A DNA stretch of 64,000 bases from Epiperipatus broadwayi (GCA_028023455.1 JAQFVV010000031.1:5250237-5314236), one strand, 5' to 3'. Shown: positions 35,685 to 47,169, numbered from the stretch's first letter. Numbers and translations are program-made. The notes: generated from the letters alone by a model not told the origin.

Positions 35685-36265
35685 AAAAATAATTATCTAA
35701 TTACTGTATTTATAAATATTTAATTATATAATTATGCATATTGCTTTGTAAAAGTACAGACATTGAATAATATATATATATATGATCACTAGATGGTACC
35801 AATAGCTCAAATCAAGCTTATAAAATAAAGCTTGATTTGAGCTATTGGTAAGCTCCATCTAGTGATCATAAAATGCAAGCTTAAAAGCAAGTTAAGAAAT
35901 TTATGACTTGTTTTAATTTTATATATATATATATATTAGTCTTAACTTACACTTTCTTTGCAGCTTATAAAACTGTTTTCTATTGATTCGTTTAAGCAAT
36001 CCTTTGTATTCTACAAATTTAAATAAACATATTAAATCTTATATATAAGTATAATTGGAAAAAAAAATGTTAATTATGTAATTACTGTATTTATAAATAT
36101 TTAATTATGTATATTGCTTTGTGAAAATACAGACATTGAATAAAAATATTATATATATACTTACACTTTCTTTGCAGCTTACAAAACTGTTTTCTATTGA
36201 TTCTTCTAAGCAATCCTTTGTATTCTACAAATTTAAATAAACATATGAAATCTTATATTTAAGTG
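35685..36265. repeat. Tandem duplication of the left part of repeat R
   Basis: The block starting AATTACTGTATTTATAAATA, through GCTTTGT and ACAGACATTGAATAA, then ACTTACACTTTCTTTGCAGC and GCAATCCTTTGTATTCTACA, occurs at about 35697-36050 and again at 36077-36250. The first copy is longer because it has gained the palindrome at 35783-35868 and about 60 bases beyond it. Confidence 0.8.
35783..35868. mobile_element. 86-bp palindromic mini-element
   Basis: TGATCACTAGATGG, three unpaired bases, then CAATAGCTCAAATCAAGCTT is followed after a 7-base AT-rich turn by its near-exact reverse complement ending CCATCTAGTGATCA. The sister duplicate (36077-36250) lacks it, which shows it inserted in the TA run after duplication or was lost from the other copy. 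Confidence 0.85.
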
Positions 36266-36604
36266 TATCTACATGTAATCAATTAAAAATAAATAAAGTC
36301 AAATACAATATTTTAATATATGACTTATATTTAAATAAAATATTGTAAGCAATATTTTTTTCGACCAATGCCTCAGGTTAATATGGTAGTTATAATTTGA
36401 TATTAATTATAACAATTCTATTTTTAAAAAAACTAACTGAAAATATATGTAAATTACTATTAATGACATAAATGCAGGCTTATTATATATCTGTATCAAC
36501 ATATGTAATATATAGGGTATATGAGAACAGATTTTCACTTATTCCACAACTCTCCACTCTATCTCATATCACTGACACACTTGAACACATACATGTCGAA
36601 AATA

Positions 36605-36670
36605 TAAATAATCACCAATATAAGTTTTTAATGCTAAACCAACACTCATTATTTGGTACAGATTATCATC

Positions 36671-36672
<2 letters not shown>
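36605..36672 (-). ncRNA. Hammerhead-like motif H3 (degenerate)
   Basis: It aligns with H1 but the core reads ATAATGAG where CTGATGAG is expected, and GAAA is replaced. Stem I strands (ATAATC and GATTAT) are kept. It is certainly inactive. Confidence 0.5.
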
Positions 36673-36673
<1 letters not shown>

Positions 36674-36709
<36 letters not shown>

Positions 36710-36716
36710 GTATATG

Positions 36717-36757
<41 letters not shown>
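36674..36757. repeat. (TA)n microsatellites
   Basis: Two alternating AT runs separated by CTGTATATGATTA. Confidence 0.95.
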
Positions 36758-36758
<1 letters not shown>

Positions 36759-36866
36759 ATAAGCAATAAGTGCTCAGATATATATTAAGATAGCCAATCT
36801 TCATATTTTAATGGACAGATTTCACTCCACCCTCCAACTCTTCAACCATTCATCCAATTGAAAATC

Positions 36867-36902
36867 TTAGCACAAAATACATATATTGGGGATTGTTTAT
36901 CT
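36867..36902 (+). ncRNA. Hammerhead-like motif H4 (3' half only)
   Basis: TTAGCACAAAATACATATAT followed by TGGGGATTGTTTATC matches the second half of H1. The 5' half is cut off at a rearrangement junction. Confidence 0.4.
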
Positions 36903-37297
36903 TTTTGACATATATGTGTTCAAGTGTATACTGGCATAATATAGAGGAGAGTTGTGGGTCAAGAGAAAATCTGTGCTCATATACCCTATATATTACATAT
37001 GTTGCTACAGGTATATAATAAGCCTATATTTTTGTCATTAATAGTAAGAGTGTATGCCTGCACATCCCTCACTGATGTATTTAAATGGATAATGTCCTAT
37101 ACATGGGGGGGGGTCAAAGTGACTTATGGTCAACGTGGGTGTGATGAGAATGTTGGCCTTTGAATGTTCAATCATCAGATTTTTAATTGGAAGAATGGTT
37201 GAAGAGTTGGAGGGTGGAGTAAAGTAAAGCCTGTCACTTAAAGTATGAAGATTGGCTGCCTTAAGATATATCTGAGCACTTATTGGATATATGTGTG

Positions 37298-37367
37298 GAG
37301 ATGATAGTCTGGACCAACTGATGAGTACTGGTTTAACACGAAATATGTACATTGGTGATTGTTTATC
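37298..37367 (+). ncRNA. Hammerhead-ribozyme-like motif H5
   Basis: CTGATGA is at 37318-37324, followed by stem II strands GTACT and AACAC (two mismatches) and CGAAA. Stem I strands ACCAA with TTGGT and ATAGTC with GATTGT pair, the latter through G-U changes relative to H1 (ATAATC with GATTAT), which preserves pairing. Stem III reads ATATGTACAT, so the base before the cleavage position is C, not U, which should reduce activity. Confidence 0.55.
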
Positions 37368-37679
37368 TTTTCAACATGTATGTGTTCAAGTGCATCAGTG
37401 GTATGAGATAGAGTGGAGAAATATTGGTTAAGTGAAAGTCTATGCTCATATACCCTGTAAATTATTATGGTAACTATGCAGCTGCACAGACACTTATGTA
37501 AATTTAAATAATACTTTTCAAACTTTAAGTAGTAAAAAAAGACTTATTTTATATATCTTGACCAAAAGAGAAAAGGTATGATATAATAAAGGTATCAGAA
37601 ATATAGAAGTCTGAATAAACTATAGTTGTTCAAAAATACCAGTCAATAGTTACACAATTTACAAAACAAGAATATATAA

Positions 37680-37687
37680 GAAAAAGT
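37680..37687. repeat. Target-site duplication, left of Merlin-like copy B
   Basis: GAAAAAGT, identical to 39600-39607. Confidence 0.85.
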
Positions 37688-38289
37688 GGTTGTTTTCTCA
37701 TCCTTGGTGTTCGCCTCAAGATGTCGCTATTTCTAGGTAAATTCCTAGAAATATACCGTTTCACCGGCCTTCACCCAATGAAAGAGGAAATTTTCTACAT
37801 TATAAACACAGAAAAGAGACCTCACATTATGTATGGGCGGAGGCGGTGGTGGCGAGAGAAGCCAACACAAATGAGACTTCTTTCTATGATAAAACACAGA
37901 AAGAGTTCCCAACGGCTGCCGGTTATGGCTTTTTTTCTATGCTAAAAGCAAAGAGAAAGAAGTGCCTTGATTGGCTGCCATAATGGTTCATTTTGGTCAT
38001 CATTTTCTCGTAATAGTAGAATATCTATTTTCTCTTTAGTTTCGTGTGAGAGTGTGTGTATTTGAAGCAGTCGTATTTTTTAAAAATTTGATAAGACGTC
38101 TATTTTTTTTAATGTGTTGTAACTTACTTTACTGTTGGAAGTTTAGTAAAAATGTCCTGAAGATTCCATTATGAATGGGTAGCCCTCAAAAATTGCTTTT
38201 AAGGGTGGGAAAAGGAAAAAAATTAAAGGATCACACGAAAAGTACCGTTTTCACGAGAATTCATCCGTAACCAGTTACTTTTGCTATAT

Positions 38290-38860
38290 ATATATATATA
38301 CGCACAAACAAAAACAACCCAGTGTCTAATTATTAGGAATTACTTGTCCAAAAAAGAAAATTAGTCAGGTATTATTATTTTTTTTTGTTACATTTATTAT
38401 TTCAAAATAAGATTAGTTTTTATATCTACACACTAACAAAAACAACCCAGTTCCTGCTTAATTACTGTCTTAAAAAAAAAAAAGAAAAAAGAAATAAAAT
38501 TCAATGGGTTTTTTTTTTTTTTCAATGGAGTATTTGAATTATGGTATTTTTTTTCTTATATATATATATATATATACAAGATTTACCAAAAAATAAATAA
38601 AAAAGAAACCCACTTTCTGATTAATTACTGTCAAAAGAAACGCAAATTAGTCGGCTATCATTTTTAAATTTAGTATTTCAATAATGGTATCTTTTTTATA
38701 TAGACAGAGTTAACAAAAACAATCACTTTCTGATTCTTTACTGTCCCCCCAAAAAAAAGAAAACAGAAATTAGTCGGGTATCATTTTTCAATCGAGTCTT
38801 TCAATGACGGTCCTTACTAATAGTAGTCGGGTATCAATTCTAAATTGTAGTATATAAATG
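38290..38860. repeat. Tandem repeat array 1 inside Merlin-like copy B
   Basis: A unit of about 115-125 bp containing AACAAAAACAACCCAGTTCC, TTAATTACTGTC, AATTAGTCGGGTATCATT and TATTTCAATAATGGTATCTT recurs about four to five times with divergence. Confidence 0.75.
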
Positions 38861-38929
38861 ACATTACTTTTGATAGATTTAGAAGTATGTATTGCTTTTT
38901 TAATAAAAGTAATTGATTTTTCTTGGCCA

Positions 38930-39400
38930 AAAATACCGTAATTTTAAAAAAAGACACACGTAAAGTCCAAAAAAAAAAATGAGAAAAAGCCCTGTAACTT
39001 TAAAAGACACACACACAAACTAAAAAAAACAATCTAAGATTAATAAACATTGACTTATTACATCTTGCTTTTGAATCAAAAAATTGATTTACTCTTGCAA
39101 AAAAAAAGGTACCGTAACTTTAAAAAGACACACATAAAGTCCCCAAAAAAAATATTAGAAAAAGCCCAGTAACTTTAAAGACACACACACAAATTCAAAA
39201 ACAAGATAAGATTAATAAACATTTACTTATTACATCTTGCTTTTGAATAAAAGTATTGATTTACTCTTGCAAAAAAAAAAAAACTGTAACTTTAAAAAAA
39301 GACACACATAAAGTCCCCCCCCCCCAAAAAAAAAGGTAGAAAAACACTGTAACTTTAAAAAGACACACCCACACACAAACTCAAAAAACAAGATAAGATT
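38930..39400. repeat. Tandem repeat array 2 inside Merlin-like copy B
   Basis: A unit of about 150-160 bp (GTAACTTTAAAAAGACACAC, AAAGTCC, AGATTAATAAACATTTACTT, ATTACATCTTGCTTTTGAAT) occurs three times. A single unit is present near the left end of copy A (about 5105-5225, reverse orientation), so the array grew in copy B. Confidence 0.8.
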
Positions 39401-39599
39401 AATAAACATTTACAAAAATGAAAAAACTAACATCATATAATAGTATTAGTTAGTAGAATATTTTATTACAAATCTAAGAAATCAGATCTTTTTAGATCAA
39501 ATCGATCATTTAGGTCTGGCCCCGGAATCGTTATATGTATATGTTTTTGATTAGCATCAATGCCATCCAGTGGCGAACACCAAGGATGAGAAAACAACC

Positions 39600-39607
39600 G
39601 AAAAAGT
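39600..39607. repeat. Target-site duplication, right of Merlin-like copy B
   Basis: GAAAAAGT, identical to 37680-37687. Confidence 0.85.
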
Positions 39608-41067
39608 TAATATTTAATATTATAGCAATTTTATGTTTATTTAGTTTGTAAAATAAACTATTCGTGACACATAGGCAAGAAGGGAAACATATTTTTTTAA
39701 AATAATGCGTTATATAAAATCGGCTATTATTTTTTTTAAAAAAAAAAAGATTCCAGGTTTTTAAAAAAAAATCTGAATGTAACTATTTGATGAATACTAT
39801 GTTTCTAGCCAAGAAAATAGGCACGATATTATTAATAAGCAAGTTAAACTCCATTCTTCTCACTCAAAAAAAAAAAAGGAAAAAGGGCTGTTATTAAAAT
39901 TCTTCATTTGATTGAATGGGATTATGTATTAGAGAAATTTTATCTGAACATTATAGCTAATTAAATGAAACATTGAAAGTTCAACTTATCACTTCTCTAC
40001 TCAATAAAATAAACACATCTCTACAAGTTAGGACTAAAAATAAGGAAGCTACGATGGATAAATGAACAGACATTTACTTAGGGTATGACTTTTTTATCCA
40101 TATGTGTGCATATTTTTATATATTTTTAAAAGAATAATTTATATTATATTAAAATCATAAATAGCGTATATTTAGATATAATAGAATTTCTGCAATGAAA
40201 GGCTTGGGGAGATTCCTTTACTGGTTATTTTAGCTCTTGTCTGAGTATATATATATATATTGAAACAGGAACCTCCTATATATATGTTATCAATATATAT
40301 GAGTATATATATATATATTGAAACAGGAACCTCCTAATCCCCTGCCATTTCATCATTAATCTAGTAGCCCACTCGTCTGTGTTAGATTCGAATCTCATTT
40401 AAACTATAATATGTAAAATAAAACTACAATTTGCTGTCGTGGCTGTCTGAACAGCATTATATATTTGCATATGGAAGAACGCTATAATTAGATATAGAAT
40501 TATAGGTATTATTATTAATATCGCGTTTATTTAAAAAAATACTTTTATTATGTTAAATAATGATAAGGTTCAATTTATTAATAAATTTATTATTTTAATT
40601 TGTATGTGGATATATAATCCAACCTATATTTGTAATGTATATAGGGGTGGCATGATTTAAAACATTAAAATGTGTTGTTTATTTCAAAATGTTAAAAGAT
40701 GAAAATATTTTAAAATGTTTATTTAAAAATGTTAAAAATGTTTTCTTTCAAATGTGCCGAGAAGTCTTCTTTAAAAATTAATATTCTTTTTTTCTTAGAA
40801 TTAAAAGTTGGTTAGAAACAGTTTCATCGTAAACAAGTATTTAATTAATGACCACACCTACCTTTGGTCAAAGTAAAAGTCATTTTAAAATCTGGCTAAT
40901 CGAAATTGCATCAGATATAAACATTTAAGTTATTTTTGGATTAAAATTGTTTATGGCAAAATAGTTTTATAAAATAACCATAAAAGTTATAACTGAAATA
41001 CTTTAATAGTTTATCAAATATTTAAGATCAAAATTACGTTTTTTTTAAGAATTTAATTAGAACGGAA
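39608..41067. other. No supported gene; one short tandem duplication
   Basis: GAGTATATATATATATATTG followed by AAACAGGAACCTCCT occurs at 40243-40276 and 40301-40335. 40370-40400 has a GTTAGATTCGAATCTC block that resembles a tRNA B box, but no A box at the right distance was found. Confidence 0.45.
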
Positions 41068-41071
41068 TTAA

Positions 41072-41818
41072 CTCTTTGAACGCCTCCAACTCGGCTCCTT
41101 GTTGACATCTGACATCACTCTAACTCAGCCTGTTTTTATATGAAAATATTCGTTAAACACGTATTGAATTCGTTTTTAAAAGTTCTGTAAGATGGTGCCA
41201 TCTTCCGATTTATTTTACAAGTAAAAAATAAAAAAAAACGCATTTAAACCTAAACAAAGAAGGAACATTATTTGTGATTGGTTCTTAGCATGCTCTCAGC
41301 TGAAAAAGACATTCTGATTGGCTGGAAAGAACAAAGAAACTGCCTGATCAAAGAAAATAAAGAAAAACGCTGAGATTTTCATTTCGAATACGATTTAAAT
41401 TATTATTAAATAATATTTATGGAAATTAAACATAATTTTCAGAGAGAATAATAAAAAAACAAAATTATTTTCGAAAAATATTGAAGATTTTAGTACAAAT
41501 ATTGAAGTTGTAGTAAAAAGAAATATTTACTTTTCTATAATGTAAAAGTCGATCTTTTTGTTTATATTATAGCTTTTATGTTGCCGAAATTGAATATTTT
41601 AGAATAAAAAAATAGCAATTTATTTTTGAAAGAACTTTCGTTCTCTTCACAACTTGAAAAAATTAATAATATACTTTTTATAAATGTATCTGAGTTGAAT
41701 TTAATATTATAGGCGAATATGTTTTAACAATAGGCTTTGTCTTCAGTTTGTGAGTTGGCCAATTACAAGCTTTGATTTTTACCTCATACAACCAATGATT
41801 TAATTAGCGGTTAAAAGA
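41072..41818 (+). mobile_element. piggyBac-like MITE, copy 1
   Basis: TTAA at 41068-41071 and 41819-41822 flank 747 bp. The ends are CTCTTTGAACGCC at the left and, in reverse complement, TCTTTTAACCGC at the right, like the CCYTTTG...-type termini of piggyBac elements, which always insert at TTAA. A nearly full-length inverted partner of the same size is at 57435-58180. There is no transposase; the interior is AT-rich with a GATTGGTTCTTAGCATGCTC block. Confidence 0.7.
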
Positions 41819-42177
41819 TTAAGTCAAAGTTATAACACCTCAAAAACTTATCAGCATATTTGAAAGCAGATTGTATGTTAACAAAATTAATTAAAAAAAT
41901 GTAATCATGAAGCAAAGAGAAATTTCTAAAGTGTTAAGATGATAAGAAAAAGATATAAATGGGCCATATTTTGAGCGGGAAAGAGAACTGGCTGAGATAT
42001 AATATGGAGAACTGACTGAAATTTATATACTGAGAGGAGACTCCATTTTGAAGCACATTTTATATTAAAAAAAATCAAATCTAGTTTTGAACTGAGATGT
42101 CCGGCTAATTTGGCCATCTTAGCTGCCACTCTGTAAGGAGGCGATGGGTTCGTTTCCATCCGACACCATTTATAACC

Positions 42178-42310
42178 AAAAATGCCGCTACAACATCTAC
42201 AACCTAACTGAAAAGAAGAAGAATGCCGCTATAATATCTACCATCTAACTTAAAAAAGAAGAATGCTGCTATAATATTTACAGACCACCCTTAAAAAAAG
42301 AGCATGCCGC
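42178..42310 (+). repeat. Short minisatellite, about 42-bp unit
   Basis: GAATGCCGCTATAATATCTA with CCATCTAACTTAAAAAAGAA is repeated about three times with substitutions. Confidence 0.8.
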
Positions 42311-44976
42311 AAGCCGCCCAGGAAACTCACCAAGCTCCAGCTCACCGGTAAATCACTTTAAACTGCAGAGCTCTGTGTATTTCCTGTATATTTTCCGTAT
42401 GTTTTAAGTATAATTTCAAACTACCTTTTAAATTCTAGTTAGCTAACTAACTACTCAATATATTTTAAATGTTAAAGCTTTTCTTTTATTGTTTTAAAAT
42501 CTGTAAATGATTCACTTGCTTTTAAAATTTCCTTCCTTAAAAAATTAATTAATGTTTCTACTTTAAACTATCACTGCAGTCATGTCTCTAGTTATTTTTT
42601 TTTATCACATAGTTTTTAATATTTGTTATATTTATTTTATGATATGCTGACGCTTCCAAACAGCGAATACTAAATTTTAATATTTCAAGAAGAGATTAAT
42701 TAAAACCTCTTCATGTAATTATTTATAATCTTATTCCTGTGCACTGTTTCGAAACCCTCTTAAGAAAATAGTAACGACTTGCTTGTTATTATTTAATATT
42801 TTTTTGATAATTGTTTGATTATAAATTTTTGCAAATGTGGCTTGTTTTAGTGTGGTTTCATTTTTAAATACTAAGAAATAGACTAACCTTGATAAATATT
42901 TATAAGTATATTTGCTATTTAAGTTATTTATTAAACCCCATCAAATATACTTTTCCCTCCTTTTAAATACTTGTCATTTGATCAATAACAAATTAGATTA
43001 ATCTGGAACAGCAAAGATTATCTGTAATTATTCCCGTCTATAGCATATATTTTATCATGCTACCTAAGAGTTGGCTTCTATTTGATTAAGCTAATAAGCT
43101 ATTGTTCTTGCCTATAGAATATAAATTTTACAAATGCTTTGCTTGTCGGATGTGATTTATTCACTTTAATATTTTCTCGTTTTGCTGCCACGTATATTTA
43201 CGTAAATAATATGGAGCCTCGGTTAAGCCAGCACATCTTCCTCTCATAGGGTAGAGCAGTCGCGAAGCCTGAGTTTAAGGCCAGGTTAGCACGTAAGTCC
43301 CCCGCCTTTCTGAACTAGTTGTTCCTTTTCATGCAGCTTAACGATCGGTTTTCAGGGTACCGGCGTTGGTCGCAGAAACCCTTGATCTACCAATCCATCC
43401 ACAGAGTGACTTTATTATTGTATTGCTGGTGCTATAGTGCATTAGTACAACCAGAGCAGCCAACTCTACCTCCCTATTTTAGTTCTTTCAGCAATTGTCT
43501 GAGTTATTCTTAAAAGTCCGGTCAATGTAAGTTATTGCAGCCCTATTTAGGCTAAATAAATAAATATAAACAGACGAGAAATGTCTACCGTAAGTGTTGA
43601 CCAAGGTTTTAGTTTAATTATTAGTATTCAGCCACACATCAAGAGGAGTCTGCATATGTTACACGATAGACATGGCGTAGTGATAAGCTATTTATTTAAA
43701 TGCCTGCGTGCATTTATTATATGCAAATTCGTAAAATAATTGTATACAGATTGTAAGATGAATAACTGCTGTGTTCATCTTACTTAAAATGTAAATTTAT
43801 TTATTAATCTTACCAAAGAATCTGTCCAAACTCTTCAGCCATTAAATGCCTGCGTGCATTTTTACATGTGTAAAATTTATAAGAAATACTTTAAACCAAA
43901 ACTTATTATTGAAGAAATTAAACTTTAGTAAATTAACCTAGTCCACTCTCAGTTTCATTATTCAATCCAATTCTCATTATTATTATGTTATAGAATATGC
44001 ATTATTAAAGGTCTCCATTAAGTTAGCTATTCGTTAGATACGATCAATTTGTAATTTAATTATGAGTCTCATTGTTTCTCCCTGACCTATGTTGGCCGCG
44101 AATAAAGGAGTATGCTACGTGTAATTTCAAGGTGGTCATTCATAGAGTCTTGAGTCTTGGAGTACTGGCTTACGAGTTGAAGTGTGGTCGGACTTGGGAT
44201 GTCACAGTTCTAGTCTGTTCAGCTTCGGTCTTTTTTGCTTGGATTCTGAATTCTGTTACGCGAATGTACAAACTTGACTGTTACAATATATATATACCAC
44301 CTGATGTTTTTTAAATGTCCAATTTGATTTTGTATGTGTAAAATTTAGTTTAAAACATCGGACATTAAAGAGGTTTAAATATATCGTTTTATTTTATATT
44401 TGTTTATCAATTATTACGTTAATAAACAAATAGAGTTTATTTTCGTTTGGTTACATATATACTTTTGGTATCTGTTATTTAAAAAATTTTATTAAGATAT
44501 CCACAATCTCTCCTTCCATTTTTTTTTTTTTTATATACGTTGTCATTATTGTTTCCCAACACATTTTCGAGTTACCCACATACATTTTATCATTTTTATT
44601 AATTTTAATCAGTTACAAATATCAGACAATCTTCTGTTGTATTTTGTTATTAGTGTTGTTATTTTTTTTTTTATATATAATCCAATAAATCGAGTTGTTT
44701 TAAATGCTATTAGTGTGTTTAATTCTCTTTTTGGATTGCGTAAGAGGATTTTGTTGTTTAAAATTCGGTTTAAGATTCAAACTTAACTTGGTAAGTGAAC
44801 TAGAATATAAAATATGATATGTTTTGCATATTATAATTTTTTTAAACCTTATTTACCCATAAACTTTATATTTATTTCTTCATTCGAATATTTGCTTATA
44901 TATATTTTAGTTAATATTACAGGTAAGTCAATATCATTAGCTTAGAGTTGATTATTTTTTTGTTTATCTAGTCCCG
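42311..44976. other. Slightly less AT-rich stretch, no supported gene
   Basis: 43200-43520 and 44040-44310 are richer in G+C than the surroundings and hold plus-strand frames of 64 and 80 codons (43319-43513, 44072-44314) with no domain. 43240-43300 has a GGGTAGAGCAGTCGCGAAGC block vaguely like a tRNA-derived SINE head. These may be pieces of an unrecognised LTR or SINE; I could not support either. Confidence 0.4.
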
Positions 44977-45018
44977 TCATAAAAATCTATATAGATCATC
45001 ATAAAAATCTATATAGAT
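44977..45018. repeat. 20-bp tandem duplication
   Basis: TCATAAAAATCTATATAGAT occurs at 44977-44996 and 44999-45018. Confidence 0.95.
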
Positions 45019-45574
45019 CGTATTTTGTCATTGGTTTAGAATGACTTGTCTTAAATATTTTTTAAACTTCTCTAAAGTGAAGAGTATACATTTCAGTGAC
45101 TAGTTTAATTTAATTGAATATTATCTTTTATTTGAATAACTGTCAATTATAGTTATATAGCTTGATTATTTCCGAAATCAATTTCATATTTGATTGATTG
45201 AAGATTCAAATAAATAATATTAATAATTATAAGTTAATAAACATCCAATGAAAACTTAAGATATATTGTATAATGTGCTGGGACATTGCAGATTAGAAAT
45301 TATCTAATAGATTTGTTGGTAATAAATTCTTGTGGAGTATTCCATTTTAAAATATAAACGAAACAATAGTTAAGTATCGCTTTATTGGAAGATATGAATG
45401 AAATTTTTCTATATTGTATTTAGCATTTTATTAAACTGGGTATACATTTGAGTAAAAGCTTATTTTTTTACAGTTAAAGTCGTGTATAGGTTTTTAAAAT
45501 GTTTCGTAAAGTACATTTACAATTAGTTAGAGTTGTAATTATAAATTTAATTAAACGCCCATTATTATATTAAG

Positions 45575-45740
45575 TAATAATTTACTAAGGCTGTAACCTT
45601 AGAAATAAGCGTCTGAAAAATACGAAGGTAGGGACCTCTTTTCTTCATAGCGTAAGCTTGTGTTCTAAGACCTATAGAGGTCCCTACCTTCGTATTTTTC
45701 AGACGCTTATTTCTAAGGTTACAGCCTTAGTAAATTATTA
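45575..45740. repeat. Perfect inverted repeat, 65-bp arms, 36-bp loop
   Basis: The left arm 45575-45639 (from TAATAATTTACTAAGGCTGT to GAAGGTAGGGACCTCT) is the exact reverse complement of 45676-45740. The loop contains GCGTAAGCTTGTGTTC. Perfect identity over 65 bases points to recent origin or selection on pairing. A transcript of either strand would form a long hairpin. It could be a MITE or a hairpin RNA source. Confidence 0.9.
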
Positions 45741-46329
45741 GTTAGAGATTAATCTATTTAGATAAAATGCAGATAAATTAAATATTAAAGTAGATTTGAA
45801 TTAGTATAATAATAGTAGATTAATAAAGTGTGTTGGAATCTAATTTAGTTGTTGACTCAAATCGACTTTCATTCACTTGCTTATCAAATAGTTTGCTTAA
45901 TCATATATTATTGTTTATGACAATGATATACTGTTTCACAGCTTATCGCAGTTTACTTTATAATCGTGATAGATTTGTTGATGTCTGGAACAGATAATCT
46001 CATTGTTATTTCGTTTTACATATAGCTTAAATAAATTAGGCTTTAGCAAAGATTATTAGTGTTTTATTATAGTTCATTACATAATGGTGACCCAGGTTGA
46101 GCTACATTAGATTTTAGAATTAGATTATATTGATCATTCTCCCCAGCACAGGAAAATTTCTTCCATTACAGAAATGCTGCCTATACGCATGATTAGATTA
46201 GTAAGGTAATCGTTGATGATCATGGGAAAATGTATAATATGTGAATTATTAAATACAATTACTAGAAGTGGAAAAATTCGATTTTTGATAAAATACTAAT
46301 TAAAAGCTAGTGTAATTTATCCCGTTACA

Positions 46330-46520
46330 AAAAGGGCATCATCATTAACAAGAGTATGACAGGAGAGAGACAAAGAATATAGAGAGAATGGAGAAAGTAA
46401 GAGAAGATGAGAGAATAATCAATCAATCAGTCTAAAATTAGAGAGAGTGGGATTGCAGGGAGAAGAGAGAGAAAGGAAAGATTAAGAAGATAATCAATTA
46501 GTCTAAAATGAGAGATTCTT
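46330..46520 (+). repeat. Purine-rich (GA) low-complexity stretch
   Basis: Runs such as GAGAGAGACAAAGAATATAG and AGAGAGAAAGGAAAG dominate. Two copies of an AATCAATNAGTCTAAAATNA block lie about 75 bp apart within it. Confidence 0.7.
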
Positions 46521-47083
46521 TAGCTAGACACTGTGGGGTTACAATAAAATTTATAAAATGTAAATATACAGAGATATATAACAAGAAGGAGGAAAATTAT
46601 AGTACTACCAAATAATCAGACGACAACAATAATTTTGAATAAATTATAGAGGAAAAATGTCACTTTTACCCAATATTTACAAGACTTAACCCTCCATCAA
46701 ATCATATTCTCTGAGTACAACAAGTTATAACCAAAAATAAAAATCTTTCTGAATGAAATTTCTGATGTAATATTTCAACAAATAAATGTTAGTTCAATCA
46801 TCACTTCTAACAACATAATTTATAAGAAATTCAATAAAACTAAATTCCATCAGTTGTGCTTCTCTTCTAACACAGGGCATCAATAAGAGCTACTTCTTAT
46901 ACTAGTTATAAGTAATATCAAAATATATAAAAATTGCGTAAATCACTGAAAGATCAACAAGAATAAATGTTCTCAGGGGTCCTACTGCAAATTTTGAGAC
47001 ATGTACTAACATATGACATTGTTTGCTAAGCAACTGAATAAATCAATAGATAAGTGAATGATATTCAGGCCAACTGTAGGAGG

Positions 47084-47169
47084 CAAGCACTTAACTTGAA
47101 GTGAGCACATCCTATTACAAGATACCGACAAGCATTTAACTTGAAGTGGCCGCATCCTATTACAAGATA
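47084..47169. repeat. Two tandem copies of a 45-bp unit
   Basis: CAAGCACTTAACTTGAAGTG and ...CATCCTATTACAAGATA occur at 47084-47124 and 47129-47169 with three differences. Confidence 0.9.

Larger units (their letters stand above)
36461..37455. mobile_element. Foldback repeat element, second copy, rearranged
   Basis: The family is that of 12267-13066. Outer ends are inverted (AGGGTATATGAGAACAG near 36513; the right end in reverse complement AGGGTATATGAGCATAG). Flanks TGTAAATTACTAT (36448-36460) and TGTAAATTATTAT (37456-37468) match 12 of 13 and look like a target duplication. Inside are a minus-oriented arm (36470-36865), a partial plus copy (36866-37035) and another plus arm (37036-37455), so it has been rearranged. 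Open frames here are by-products. Confidence 0.65.
36158..37680. repeat. Dispersed repeat R, copy 2 (split by foldback element)
   Basis: Left portion 36158-36460 and right portion about 37456-37660 correspond to 32565-33240. The middle 1.0 kb is the foldback element with hammerhead-like motifs. Confidence 0.6.
37688..39599 (+). mobile_element. Merlin-like DNA transposon copy B (deletion derivative)
   Basis: Terminal inverted repeats GGTTGTTTTCTCATCCTTGG are identical at both ends for about 28 bp (left 37688, right ending 39599). Exact 8-bp duplications GAAAAAGT flank it (37680-37687 and 39600-39607). The first 550 bp matches the right end of copy A (4950-7938) in reverse orientation, and the last 650 bp matches copy A's left end. 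The transposase region has been replaced by AT-rich tandem repeats, so it is non-autonomous. The open frame at 37721-37945 has no recognisable domain. Confidence 0.8.

Noticed and set aside
40370-40400. tRNA B-box-like GTTAGATTCGAATCTC (and a similar block near 11255)
   Set aside because: No A box at the proper distance and no cloverleaf could be drawn, so neither tRNA nor SINE is supported.
43319-44314. Frames of 64 and 80 codons in a less AT-rich region
   Set aside because: No recognisable domain, splice context or homologous partner in the window.
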